From an uncultured Saprospiraceae bacterium (GTDB taxonomy: Bacteria; Bacteroidota; Bacteroidia; Chitinophagales; Saprospiraceae): a DNA stretch of 64,000 nucleotides. The translations under genes were made by a program, and so were the position numbers. The notes beneath the pieces are model-generated. The model saw only the letters and a program-made list of their open reading frames with translations, had not been told where the DNA came from and made no database searches. Numbering within the stretch: position 1 is the stretch's first letter; every line of letters starts with the position of its first letter. Shown in pieces: positions 44,333 to 53,895 of the stretch. The stretch lies in assembly GCA_937929945.1 (NCBI GenBank), contig CALFUK010000026.1:1-64000 (forward strand), given 5' to 3'.

Positions 44333-47300
44333 ATGAACATTGTAAATTTTTACACTCGTTTACTCATTCTCTCCATCCTATCTCTTAGCTACACTTTCAT
44401 GGCTGATGTCCAGGCACAGAACTGTGGTGCTATGGTCTGTAATGATCGAATACAGCTAAGTCTGGGAGTAGAATGCGAATTGGTGATCGAGCCTGATATG
44501 GTGCTCGAAGCCCCAAATTTTAACGAAACCTACGAGATTCTCCTTTACGATGAAGCCGGAGAATACATAGGTAATGCAGTCAGTGCCGAGCAGATTAATA
44601 CCACACTTCAGTACAAGGTGCTGAATAACTGTGGTAATAGCTGTTGGGGTTCCATTGGATTAGAATTCAATATTCTACCAGTATTAGAAAGCCCATGTCA
44701 ATTTGTGGCAGGTGATGAAGATGCTGTGACAGCTAAGCTGTCATCAGCCAAGCCGAAAGAAAAGATCAGTATCGTCGCCTCAGATGACTGTCAGAAGGTC
44801 ATCAATATCATGGGAAAGAGCGCACTTATGTATAACGCAGGCAGCGCTGGTAATCCCATCTGGGAGAACTCTGATGTACTGATCGAAGTACTCAGTGTGA
44901 CGGGTACTTCGGTATTCAGTCAGACCTATCCCTCTGGCGCCTTTAGCGAGATAGTCACCATACCTAATACAGGTAGCTATACCATAGAGATCTCATCTGT
45001 CGTGTCTCAGGCTGTTGGAGACATTACACTGATGGGAGGTGTGCCCAATTGTAATGTCGGATGCATCAGCTGGTGTGGTGGAGGATATCCAGAAATCTTT
45101 CTGACTCCCGAGATGGCGCAAAAAGAAATTGATGATGGATGTGCATCTACATTAGTAGGTGAGATCACTGTGCAAGAATCCACCGTCGGTGACCTCTGTG
45201 ATGATGAAGGTGTCCTGCATGTACTTACGTACACGGCTGTGGTGAACATGCATGGTAAGACTCAGAAGGTGATTCTGCTGACTCAGGCCTTCCGAGAGGA
45301 GAAAGTAGATATCGGTCCCAATGGATTAGCAGAAATACTTTTTCCTGAAGAGACACTATTAGATTGTGATGCAGAAGATATAGATCCCAGCTTAGAGCCA
45401 GGCTCACCAGAATACATTGCCGCTGCTACAGGCGACTATAGCTTAGCTTATCCGAGCTATGTGGATAAACACACGTTTATCCAAGACACTACCATTGTAG
45501 ACAGTATTGTACACTACACAGAGGTAGCTGGTACGAGAGATACTATGGTTATTCAGTCCTTAGATTTAGACGGTGATGGTATATTTCAAGACGAGTGGAT
45601 ATTAATCACTGTCGTAGATAAGATTCTCAAAGACTCGATCATCCCAGATACGATCATCGGTCCAGGATTCTCTAATCCGCTTATTCCGATTAAGCCTGAC
45701 CAAGCTTTCTGTAATTTACTGACGTCATACTCTGATATCGAATTCAGTGCTTGTGCAGGGGGGAGTAAAATCATCAGGAGCTGGACGATTATAGATTGGT
45801 GCTCTGCGGGCTTGCAGCTGACAGGCAGACAGGTGATTGAAATAACTGACCAGAAGGCTCCAGAAGTAGAGGCCCTCGGTGACGAGATCGTCAGCATAGA
45901 CCCTTGGACATGTAGCGCTACACTAAGTCTGCCTGAAATAAAATACACAGATAACTGTGCATCCGAAGTGACTGTGAAATGGAGAACGACAGAAGGAGAT
46001 GTGGATGGCGACTATATTTATAATCTGTGGGAAAATCAAAGCCCCATCACCGTGACGGCGATCGTCGCTGATGAATGTGGGAATGAGACCGAAACGAGCT
46101 TCCATGTAGCCGTCGTAGACGAAGTGGCACCAGTGATGATCTGTAAAGGGAATATCAATGTTACACTAACATTTAGCCAAAATGATCCAAGCAGTGGATC
46201 GGCTAAGGTATTTGCCGAGAGTTTTGACTCTGGAAGCCATGATGCTGGATGTGGAGATGTGACACTATCCGTAGCCAGGATGACCGGCTGCTGTGGTGAT
46301 GAGTGTGGTGATGGAGAAGTGATCTGCTTGAAAAGAGATAAGTGGGGTGACTGCATCGAAGAAGGCGTAAAGCCTGCAGTGGATGAATACGGGGATTTTG
46401 TCAAGTTCTGCTGCGAGGATGCTGGTCAGGTGATACCGGTGATCCTGGTCGCAACTGATGATGCAGGGAATAAGAATCTCTGTATGGTGAATGTCACAGT
46501 CGTCAATAAAGCTACGCCGATCCTCGTCTGTGACGACGTAGAAGTCGATTGTTCAGAAGAATCTGCTGAGGCCATCAGACCAGAGGTGATCGGAGTCGCC
46601 TGTGATGCTAACTATGAGATCCTCTTAGCTGACGAATCTACCGTAGGAGGTAACTGCGGCGATGGTAAAATCATTAAAGAATGGTACATCGATCTTGATG
46701 ACAGTGGAGACCTTACAGCTGGTGACTCATATTGTAAGCAGACGCTGAATATTGGTGATGCTGCAGGGTTCGATCCGCTGACGATCAAGTGGCCTAAACA
46801 CTATAATGGTCAGACTGAAGTAGGTGTAAATTTAGAATGCCACCCCACGACTGACGTATCTACTCTGTTTATTAATCATGATGTGATCATGGGAGAGGTG
46901 GTAGACTGTGTGCCTGATTTTGATATCGATGAGAATAAGCCAGTCTGGTGCGGATCCGACTGTGGACTCGTAGGTTACAGCGTAGAGACGGATACCATTC
47001 GCTCTTCTGATGCCTGCCTTACATTGATCCATCGATGGTCAGTCGTCGACTGGTGTACCTTCAATGCGAATCGTGAGGAAGATGACGCTGATGAACAGGA
47101 TAGATATGTAGCAGTAGAAGACTGGGCGCAGGGCGTCTGTGCAGAATGTCCTGAGAATGCTATCTACAATGATCCGGTATATTTCAAGTACGAAGAGGTG
47201 CAGCGAGATGGTCATTATACCTTTAACCAAATTATTAAAATCAGTGATAAGACTGCTCCAGAGCTGGATGCTCCAGCTACAGCTGAAGTGAATACTTCTG

Positions 47301-49306
47301 GCGGTGCTATATCCAAAGATGATGATACACCATGCGTCGGTTCAGGCTTTATCACTGCAAGCGCGATAGACTACTGTGGTAGCAATCTGACCAGTAGTGA
47401 AGACCTGAGCTGGATCGCATCAATCTATAAAGATGGCGTCTTAGTATCCAGACAAATTGCTACTGGCCCCGAGGCTAAAATCAATAGTGAAGAAGGCAGC
47501 CCTGGTGACATTCACGAAGTAAGATGGATCGTCAAAGACGGATGTGGTAATGAAAGTCGGGCGACGACATTAGTCAGCTTCGCTGATGAGAAAGCACCAT
47601 CCCCTCTGTGTATAGCTGGCCTTACGACTGCATTCATGCAAAGCACAGGGAGCGTAGATATCTGGGCTAAAGACTTCAATTTTGGAAGTTTCGATAATTG
47701 TACAGCAGCTGATGACTTAGTATACACTGTCGTTAGAGAAGGTCAGGAGCCGATACCGTTTGGTGCAGCAGGCTTTGATGACCAGGCTAATATTGGTTTT
47801 AATTGTGCTAACCTAGAGTCATTCGTTTCTCTTGATGTGTACGTATGGGATGCCAGTGGCAATAGAGATTACTGTACTGTCGGATTACTACTAGCAGACA
47901 CGAATAATGCTTGTGACGAATCAGGAAATGGTCCTTGCAGAGATGAAAGCTTGGTCGATTCTAATGGCAACTGTCCAGCAGAATTCGATCCTGTATGTGG
48001 ATGTGATGATGTGACCTATGACAATGCTTGCCTTGCCATGACGAATGGCATCATCAAGTTCACGGCTGGGCCATGTCAGTCTGGCTCTTCCTTCGTAGAT
48101 GTAGGCGGACAGATCCAGACAGCTGCCGGACAGAGTATCGATGAGACTGAGGTGACAATTAAAGCAAACTTGCCAGAATACCCTACAAAGCAAATGAATA
48201 ACAGCAGAGGCGAGTATATGTTTGAAAATGTGCAGACGGGTAATAACTATAGACTTTCAGCTGAGAGAGAGGACGTTTACATCAATGGATTGAGTACCCT
48301 CGACTTAGTCTTAATACAGAAGCACATCCTGAATATAGCTCCTCTCGATGATCCTTATAAGATCATTGCTGCAGATGCCAATCAAAGTCAGAGCGTTAGT
48401 GCTAGCGATTTAGTGAGAATTACTAATATGATCTTGGGTGTCTACGACTTAGATAAGCAGGTGGGTGATGCATGGAAATTCATCGATGCTGATCAAGCCT
48501 TTGCTGATGAGCGATACCCATGGCCGATATCAGAAGAGATAGAACTGCTCGATGTCTACAGTGATAAGATGGCGGAAGACTTCATCGGTATCAAAATAGG
48601 TGATGTCAGTGGCGATGTGGAAGTCAATGGCATTAGTAGGGTAGAGACGCGCTCATCCAAAGCGCTGAAGCTATCCGTTACAGACCAATTAGTGAATCAA
48701 GGAGAGACAATCAAAATACCTGTAAGTTCGAGCAATTTTGAGCATGTATTTGGACTGCAGATGTCACTTGATCATCCAGGGCTACGATTACTTACTGTAG
48801 AGTCTGATGGCATCATGATCGATGAGGCTAACTATTTGGCAGCTGATGATCAGTTCTCTATGGTGTGGTATGATGCCATCGCTACCAGTCACGATGATGT
48901 ACTTTTCACTTTAGTGATGGAGGCAGAAGAGGAGCTGGTCCTATCAGATGCAATCAGTCTCAACTCAGCAGTGAGACCAGAAGCCTACTCAGGTGACGAC
49001 TTAGAGAAAATGTCTATCAGCCTTGACATCAGGGATGGGTCAGAGTCTTACATACTGCATGAGTCTGTGCCTAATCCGATGACTGATCGGGCGACTATTG
49101 CTATTCAGATCGGTACTTCAGGTGATTATTCATTTAGTGTCACGGATGTATCTGGAAAAGTGGTCCATCAGAACGAATCTTATTATGATGTTGGACAGCA
49201 TCAGAAAGTCCTTGATAGAGATATCATCCGAGATGCAGGGATATATTACTATCAGCTGACAAACGGCGTCGACGTGCAAATACAAAAACTGATCGTTATG
49301 GAATAG
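44333..49306 (+). CDS. Giant multidomain T9SS-exported protein (Kazal, dockerin-like, cohesin-like)
   Basis: 1657 residues from the ATG at 44333 (signal peptide to about DVQAQ). Residues 30-1180 contain repeated Cys-rich, beta-sandwich, HYR-like segments with motifs such as VVDEVAPVMICKG and FSDEKAPSPLCIAG and acidic DNC turns. Residues 1211-1250 form a Kazal-type segment (CPAEFDPVCGCDDVTYDNAC). A carboxypeptidase-regulatory-like strand unit is followed by a dockerin-like region at 1317-1430 (STLDLVLIQKHIL, then DANQSQSVSASDLVRITNMIL). A cohesin-like beta domain spans about 1450-1565, and the T9SS sorting domain is 1571-1657 (VPNPMTDRAT to QKLIVME). It is likely a cell-surface or secreted adhesin or matrix protein. 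Confidence 0.9.
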   Translation: MNIVNFYTRLLILSILSLSYTFMADVQAQNCGAMVCNDRIQLSLGVECELVIEPDMVLEAPNFNETYEILLYDEAGEYIGNAVSAEQINTTLQYKVLNNCGNSCWGSIGLEFNILPVLESPCQFVAGDEDAVTAKLSSAKPKEKISIVASDDCQKVINIMGKSALMYNAGSAGNPIWENSDVLIEVLSVTGTSVFSQTYPSGAFSEIVTIPNTGSYTIEISSVVSQAVGDITLMGGVPNCNVGCISWCGGGYPEIFLTPEMAQKEIDDGCASTLVGEITVQESTVGDLCDDEGVLHVLTYTAVVNMHGKTQKVILLTQAFREEKVDIGPNGLAEILFPEETLLDCDAEDIDPSLEPGSPEYIAAATGDYSLAYPSYVDKHTFIQDTTIVDSIVHYTEVAGTRDTMVIQSLDLDGDGIFQDEWILITVVDKILKDSIIPDTIIGPGFSNPLIPIKPDQAFCNLLTSYSDIEFSACAGGSKIIRSWTIIDWCSAGLQLTGRQVIEITDQKAPEVEALGDEIVSIDPWTCSATLSLPEIKYTDNCASEVTVKWRTTEGDVDGDYIYNLWENQSPITVTAIVADECGNETETSFHVAVVDEVAPVMICKGNINVTLTFSQNDPSSGSAKVFAESFDSGSHDAGCGDVTLSVARMTGCCGDECGDGEVICLKRDKWGDCIEEGVKPAVDEYGDFVKFCCEDAGQVIPVILVATDDAGNKNLCMVNVTVVNKATPILVCDDVEVDCSEESAEAIRPEVIGVACDANYEILLADESTVGGNCGDGKIIKEWYIDLDDSGDLTAGDSYCKQTLNIGDAAGFDPLTIKWPKHYNGQTEVGVNLECHPTTDVSTLFINHDVIMGEVVDCVPDFDIDENKPVWCGSDCGLVGYSVETDTIRSSDACLTLIHRWSVVDWCTFNANREEDDADEQDRYVAVEDWAQGVCAECPENAIYNDPVYFKYEEVQRDGHYTFNQIIKISDKTAPELDAPATAEVNTSGGAISKDDDTPCVGSGFITASAIDYCGSNLTSSEDLSWIASIYKDGVLVSRQIATGPEAKINSEEGSPGDIHEVRWIVKDGCGNESRATTLVSFADEKAPSPLCIAGLTTAFMQSTGSVDIWAKDFNFGSFDNCTAADDLVYTVVREGQEPIPFGAAGFDDQANIGFNCANLESFVSLDVYVWDASGNRDYCTVGLLLADTNNACDESGNGPCRDESLVDSNGNCPAEFDPVCGCDDVTYDNACLAMTNGIIKFTAGPCQSGSSFVDVGGQIQTAAGQSIDETEVTIKANLPEYPTKQMNNSRGEYMFENVQTGNNYRLSAEREDVYINGLSTLDLVLIQKHILNIAPLDDPYKIIAADANQSQSVSASDLVRITNMILGVYDLDKQVGDAWKFIDADQAFADERYPWPISEEIELLDVYSDKMAEDFIGIKIGDVSGDVEVNGISRVETRSSKALKLSVTDQLVNQGETIKIPVSSSNFEHVFGLQMSLDHPGLRLLTVESDGIMIDEANYLAADDQFSMVWYDAIATSHDDVLFTLVMEAEEELVLSDAISLNSAVRPEAYSGDDLEKMSISLDIRDGSESYILHESVPNPMTDRATIAIQIGTSGDYSFSVTDVSGKVVHQNESYYDVGQHQKVLDRDIIRDAGIYYYQLTNGVDVQIQKLIVME

Positions 49307-49386
49307 AGTCAAACGAGAACTACTGAATTGTCTCGACTAAGGTCGCACGCACTGCGTTATATTAGGGAATCTCGTTGAGAGATGTG

Positions 49387-49418
49387 AGGGATGTACTACG
49401 GTGCGTCCCTTTTTTTTG
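49387..49418 (+). terminator. Intrinsic terminator after the giant T9SS gene
   Basis: GGGATG (49388-49393) pairs with CGTCCC (49404-49409), with one G:U pair and a 10-nt loop, flanked by A49387:T49410 and followed by eight T (49410-49417). It lies about 80 nt after the stop at 49306. Confidence 0.85.
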
Positions 49419-49430
49419 TCAATAAGTCTC

Positions 49431-50219
49431 TTAATTTATGAATTCACTCAGCGCTTTCAGGTCATCAGAACCAATCAAATCTACCTTTAATTTTTTCAGC
49501 TGAGCCCATATCTGAGCATTGTCTGATGTATTCCAGAATCTGAATTGTTTACCCTGACTGTGAGTCTGAGAGATCATCTTTACGACCTCAGCATATCGAG
49601 TAGAGTCAGGTTTCTCTTGTGGATTTAGATTTAGGTGCTTGGATAGGTTAGTGCTGATTAAAGGCATGACCTGCGAATCAAAACCCTGATCTAAGTGAGC
49701 TGGCCTGCCATCGATGAAAAAATATTCGTACTCAGAATTATCTGCAATCTCTCTTCTGGGCATAGCACCACTAAGGATGATTTTAAGCGGTTTTTGCTGA
49801 TCAGTCTCAGCTCTGGTCGAGAAAAATTGATGGTTAGATTCAGCAACTTTATGCAATAATTGCAGAGTCCAATCATCATATTTTTTTAGGTCAATCAGGA
49901 GCCACACGCGGAGCTTATGGTCCTGGCAGTAGTCTTTCAAGGGTTTGATGTAGAGATCTACGATGTTGGGTTTAGTCTCTAAGTCGTGTCCATCATGACT
50001 CACGATGAGGCTGCTGTCCTTCCTGATGATGTCAATTTCGATTGATTCATATCCATATGTAAGTGCTTCGAGGAGAGGGCGCTCATGCAGGTAATCATTG
50101 TGAGCATGCATTCTGATAGGCTGATCAATATGCCGGAATTTATTTAAGACTTTACATCCTGGAAGACTGCTCAGAAGAAGCCACCCGATTATTAGTTTGA
50201 ATAGATTTCTGCTGCGCAT
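49431..50219 (-). CDS. PLC-like phosphodiesterase lipoprotein
   Basis: 262 residues. Lipobox SSLPGC with Cys at about residue 22. The TIM-barrel PLC-like phosphodiesterase pattern includes MHAHNDYLHERPLLEAL (first His and Asn of the active site), YGYESIEIDIIRKD with Glu and Asp metal ligands, VSHDGHD with the second His, and VWLLIDLK. Relatives cleave glycerophosphodiesters or phosphoinositides; bacterial secreted forms act on external lipids. The gene converges on the T9SS gene with a terminator between. Confidence 0.85.
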   Translation of the reverse strand: MRSRNLFKLIIGWLLLSSLPGCKVLNKFRHIDQPIRMHAHNDYLHERPLLEALTYGYESIEIDIIRKDSSLIVSHDGHDLETKPNIVDLYIKPLKDYCQDHKLRVWLLIDLKKYDDWTLQLLHKVAESNHQFFSTRAETDQQKPLKIILSGAMPRREIADNSEYEYFFIDGRPAHLDQGFDSQVMPLISTNLSKHLNLNPQEKPDSTRYAEVVKMISQTHSQGKQFRFWNTSDNAQIWAQLKKLKVDLIGSDDLKALSEFIN

Positions 50220-50339
50220 TTAGCTTGATGATTTGGTGTCTTTCGTACTATTTACACTTAAAGATAGCGAAGTCAGTGCTGCTGATCTTTGCCTTGGCTT
50301 TATTTTTGTTTCGCTTATGCTGTATATCAATCCTTAGCC

Positions 50340-50687
50340 ATGGCAAAAAAGAATCACAGCATATATGTCGTAGAGCTTGATAAAAAGGTGTGGACTGAAC
50401 GAGCTAAGTTTCGACAAGCTAACCCGCAATACAGAGGAATCATGTGCTGCCTCTACGTGGGCATGACCAGCCATACACCAAAGGAAAGATATGCCAAGCA
50501 TAAAGCGGGGGCCAGATCAAAAAAAGGCCATAAAATATCCTCTAGTTATGTGGAGAAGTACGGGATCTACCTCAGGCCTAGTATGTATAACCAATATAAT
50601 CCTCTGACAAAAGCAGACGCCATCCGATTAGAGCGAGACCTCGCGAATAGCCTTAAAAAAAGAGGTTATGCTGTGTGGTGGAATTAG
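50340..50687 (+). CDS. GIY-YIG-like small protein
   Basis: 115 residues from the ATG at 50340 (an upstream in-frame start at 50289 adds a stretch that does not fit). Family pattern: SIYVVELDKKVW, CLYVGMTSHTPKERYAKHKAG and a conserved acidic helix AIRLERDLANSL, equivalent to the GIY, YVG-T, Arg and Glu elements of GIY-YIG nucleases. Relatives are common in bacteria and often mislabelled. Whether it cuts DNA is not shown. Its 3' end overlaps the nitrilase gene by 4 nt. Confidence 0.8.
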   Translation: MAKKNHSIYVVELDKKVWTERAKFRQANPQYRGIMCCLYVGMTSHTPKERYAKHKAGARSKKGHKISSSYVEKYGIYLRPSMYNQYNPLTKADAIRLERDLANSLKKRGYAVWWN

Positions 50688-51616
50688 TCTGACTCGTCCT
50701 CTTTGCTTATAGCTGGCTGTCCTTTCACCTCAAGTTGAAATATATCGGGCCTGCCATAGTGCCCATTGACATCAAAGTCCAGTTTGCTCTTGATGATGTC
50801 GTCTAAGTCAATGTGGGCACGCACCACACCTGCTTGGTGATATAAAGGGCCCGCCATGATTTGGCCCAATGGTGATATGATGACTGACCCGCCGCGACAC
50901 ATCTCTTCTGGTTCTTCCCGTAGTAATGGCTGGTATTTTTTAGGGTACATCGATTTAGTCATGTACTGATTGCAGCCGAGGACAAAGCAGCGACCTTCTA
51001 ATGCGATGTGCTGCAGAGTGGCTATCCATTCATCTCTGGCATCTGCTGTCGGTGCGACATAGATCTCTACCCCTTGCTGATACATTGACATGCGTGCGAG
51101 TGGCATGTAGTTCTCCCAGCAGATGAGTCCGCCCATTCTGCCGATGGTCGTATCGTAGCTGACTAGTGATGTACCATCAGCCTCTGCCCAGATGAGTCTT
51201 TCTGTTCCTGTCGGCTTGATTTTGCGGTGCACACCCAGCAATCCATGTGTGGGAGAGATGTAGATCATGGAGCAGTAGAGGCTTCCCGTAAGTGGTGCTT
51301 GCTCTGTAGCCCCTATGATCAGGTATACTTGATGCTCACGGGAGATGCGTTCTAACCGCTGGCGATCTTCGCCTTGCAGATTTAGGCTGCTATGATAGTA
51401 TGTGGCATACAGGTCTCTGCCTTCGGAGCTGCGGCTGCCAATGGTGGCGCCGAAGCTGAAGCCTCTGGGGTATCCTGGGATGAATGATTCTGGAAAGACA
51501 ATGAGCTTGCACTCTGACGATGCATGCTGAGCCACCAATGCTTCAAGCTTGACCATTGACTTTTCTTTGTCAAAGAATACTGGAGCATCTTGAATTATGC
51601 AAACCTGACTTATCAT
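50684..51616 (-). CDS. Nitrilase
   Basis: 310 residues of the nitrilase superfamily with the full Glu-Lys-Cys triad: FPESFIPGYP (Glu), HRKIKPTGTERLIW (Lys) and GGLICWENYMPLAR (Cys). The surrounding sequences fit true nitrilase or cyanide-degrading branches more than amidases. These enzymes convert nitriles to acids and ammonia in the cytoplasm. The gene stands alone, convergent with the GIY-YIG-like gene. Confidence 0.9.
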   Translation of the reverse strand: MISQVCIIQDAPVFFDKEKSMVKLEALVAQHASSECKLIVFPESFIPGYPRGFSFGATIGSRSSEGRDLYATYYHSSLNLQGEDRQRLERISREHQVYLIIGATEQAPLTGSLYCSMIYISPTHGLLGVHRKIKPTGTERLIWAEADGTSLVSYDTTIGRMGGLICWENYMPLARMSMYQQGVEIYVAPTADARDEWIATLQHIALEGRCFVLGCNQYMTKSMYPKKYQPLLREEPEEMCRGGSVIISPLGQIMAGPLYHQAGVVRAHIDLDDIIKSKLDFDVNGHYGRPDIFQLEVKGQPAISKEDESD

Positions 51617-51773
51617 AGTAATTAATTCTTAGAGCTTTAAAGATAGGTAATCATGAACTGTCAGTCAGCTTTGTGGGTGAATCAAATTGAGGTGGTTTAT
51701 AAACAATGGTAAAGTGATTCTATGCTAATTCTATTCATCTTACGGCAGCTAAACACTTATGATGCAGAAATTC

Positions 51774-51841
51774 AAGACATTGAAGATGTTCATTAAACTT
51801 AGTTATTTGCTGACGGGCATTCAGTTCCAAAATTTAAACAT
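51774..51841 (+). promoter_or_regulatory. Upstream element shared with sorA (copy A)
   Basis: The 68 bases before the DUF3604 start align without a gap to the 68 bases before sorA (56159-56226), with 47 identical positions; the last 50 have 36. Shared blocks include AAGACA, ATTAAACT, AGTTATTT, GGCATT and AAATTTA. The AGTTATTT and GGCATT blocks sit at the same distance from both ATGs, so a common regulator, sigma factor or RNA leader is likely. Confidence 0.7.
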
Positions 51842-53773
51842 ATGAAATGGATTAAAAGGATCATCATCTTCGTGTTGATCATTGTGTTAGTCGCTAGTTT
51901 AGCTTATCGATTTCTGATGCCAGACTACATCAAGAGAGAGTATATAAGTGAATTTAAAAAGCTACAAAAAGATGATTCTCATGTCAGTAAGAATACCAAT
52001 AAAAACTTGTACTGGGGCGACACTCACCTCCATACTAATAATTCTCCTGATGCTTTTGCCAATGGTGTCAGGATTGGTCCAGATGCCGCTTACCGTTTTG
52101 CCAAAGGGCAGACTATTCAGGCGACTTCAGGAATCACAGCTACATTAAATCGGCCGCTTGATTTTTTGGTGGTCTCAGATCACGCAGAAGGTTTTGGATT
52201 GGCTCAAGCTATACTTGATGGGAATGAGGTCTTGATGAAGGACAAAATGATGCGAAGATGGAAACGCTTATTCGAATCAGGTATTGACTCCAGTATGCTC
52301 GCTGGCGCCGAGATGCCAGTCTCGATGGCTAAGGGGACGATAGATCGAGAATTGATCAACCGAAAGACGACACTACCGATTTATTATGACACTTGGATAG
52401 AGAACATTCGTGATGCCGAGCGTCATTATGAGCCAGGGACCTTTACCACATTGTTAGGCTATGAGTGGTCTTCTATGCCAGATGGCAATAACCTGCATCG
52501 AGTCGTCATCTACCGTGATGGAGGCGATAAGGCCAGCCAGATGCTACCACTACCAGCGACGGTCAGTAATGATCCTGAAACCTTGTGGGACTATATGGGA
52601 CTGTACGAGAAGATCACAGGTGGAAGGGTATTAGCGATCCCTCATAATGGTAATTTATCGAATGGTAGAATGTTTAGTCTGAGTGATTTAAGAGAGAATC
52701 CGCTAACCAGAAAATATGCTGAGACAAGAGCCAAGTATGAGCCTGTGGTAGAAACCACACAATATAAAGGGGATGGCGAGACACACCCTGTCATTTCGCC
52801 CAATGATGAATTTGCTGCCTTTGGCATCAATGGCTGGGATTATGGGAATATGACCATGATGGAGAAGAAGACGGATGATATGATCGAGTTCGAATATTCC
52901 AGAGGCGCTCTCAAGAATGGGCTACTCCTGGAAGAAAAACTGGGCGTCAATCCTTTCAAATTCGGTATGATCGGTTCTACAGATTCTCATACAGGTATGT
53001 CTGCAGCTGATGAGAATGAGTGGTTTGGCAAATTTACTCATCAAGAAAACAATCCCAATCGGATGTTTAGAATTGGTCGGATATTTTCCAGTGGTAAGTT
53101 GGTGAGGACTGACTGGCAATATCTATCATCTGGATATGCGGGTGTCTGGGCCGAAAGTAATACGAGACAAGATATCTGGGATGCCATCTATCGCAAAGAA
53201 GTGTATGGGACGACAGGATCTCGTATGCAGCTGAGATTTTTTGGCGGCTGGGCTTTTAGTGAGGCAGATATAGATGCGCCAGACTATGTAGCTGCTGCTT
53301 ATGATCGAGGCGTACCAATGGGAGGTGATCTCAGTGAGGCTCCCGATAATTCTTCACCCTCGTTTATCATTGCGGCGACAAAGGATCCCATGGGAGCTAA
53401 TCTTGATCGAGCTCAGGTCATCAAAGGGTGGATATCAAATGGGAAAACGCATGAGCGAGTGTATGATGTCGTATGGTCGGGAGATCGGCTGATCAATTCG
53501 GACGGTAAACTACCATCGGTAGGGAATACGGTAGATGTAAATACAGCTAGCTGGACGAATGATATCGGCACAGAGGAACTGATAACGGTATGGACAGATC
53601 CAGACTTTGATCCTGACATCAGATCATTCTACTATGTCCGATTATTAGAGATACCGACACCGCGATGGACGACACATGATCAAGTGAAACACGATATAAA
53701 GCTTCCAGCCGATATACCGTTGACTGTGCAGGAAAGAGCCTACTCTTCTCCAATCTGGTATACACCTAAATAG
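51842..53773 (+). CDS. DUF3604-family PHP-like protein
   Basis: 643 residues. One N-terminal membrane segment (IKRIIIFVLIIVLVASLAYRFL), then DUF3604 with PHP-like metal motifs: YWGDTHLHTNNSPDAF, FLVVSDHAEGFG, AIPHNGNLSNG and IGSTDSHTGMSAAD. These are arranged as in polymerase/histidinol-phosphatase metal hydrolases. Members are large secreted or anchored proteins, and none has a clear role that I know. It is probably anchored facing the periplasm. It shares its upstream element with sorA at 56227. Confidence 0.9.
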   Translation: MKWIKRIIIFVLIIVLVASLAYRFLMPDYIKREYISEFKKLQKDDSHVSKNTNKNLYWGDTHLHTNNSPDAFANGVRIGPDAAYRFAKGQTIQATSGITATLNRPLDFLVVSDHAEGFGLAQAILDGNEVLMKDKMMRRWKRLFESGIDSSMLAGAEMPVSMAKGTIDRELINRKTTLPIYYDTWIENIRDAERHYEPGTFTTLLGYEWSSMPDGNNLHRVVIYRDGGDKASQMLPLPATVSNDPETLWDYMGLYEKITGGRVLAIPHNGNLSNGRMFSLSDLRENPLTRKYAETRAKYEPVVETTQYKGDGETHPVISPNDEFAAFGINGWDYGNMTMMEKKTDDMIEFEYSRGALKNGLLLEEKLGVNPFKFGMIGSTDSHTGMSAADENEWFGKFTHQENNPNRMFRIGRIFSSGKLVRTDWQYLSSGYAGVWAESNTRQDIWDAIYRKEVYGTTGSRMQLRFFGGWAFSEADIDAPDYVAAAYDRGVPMGGDLSEAPDNSSPSFIIAATKDPMGANLDRAQVIKGWISNGKTHERVYDVVWSGDRLINSDGKLPSVGNTVDVNTASWTNDIGTEELITVWTDPDFDPDIRSFYYVRLLEIPTPRWTTHDQVKHDIKLPADIPLTVQERAYSSPIWYTPK

Positions 53774-53895
53774 CCTAGTCATCATGAGATGAATGCGCTT
53801 TAGTGAGCACGTACGAGTTGAAGATATATCTATCATTGACAACCTTTGAGATGCTATCACGTTATTTCTCTTTCTAACCTCAAAGTAAGTCATAT

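Noticed and set aside
53846-53895. A third copy of the shared DUF3604/sorA upstream element before the peroxiredoxin-like gene
   Set aside because: A GTTATTT block occurs, but 5 nt nearer to the start, and the other blocks do not align.
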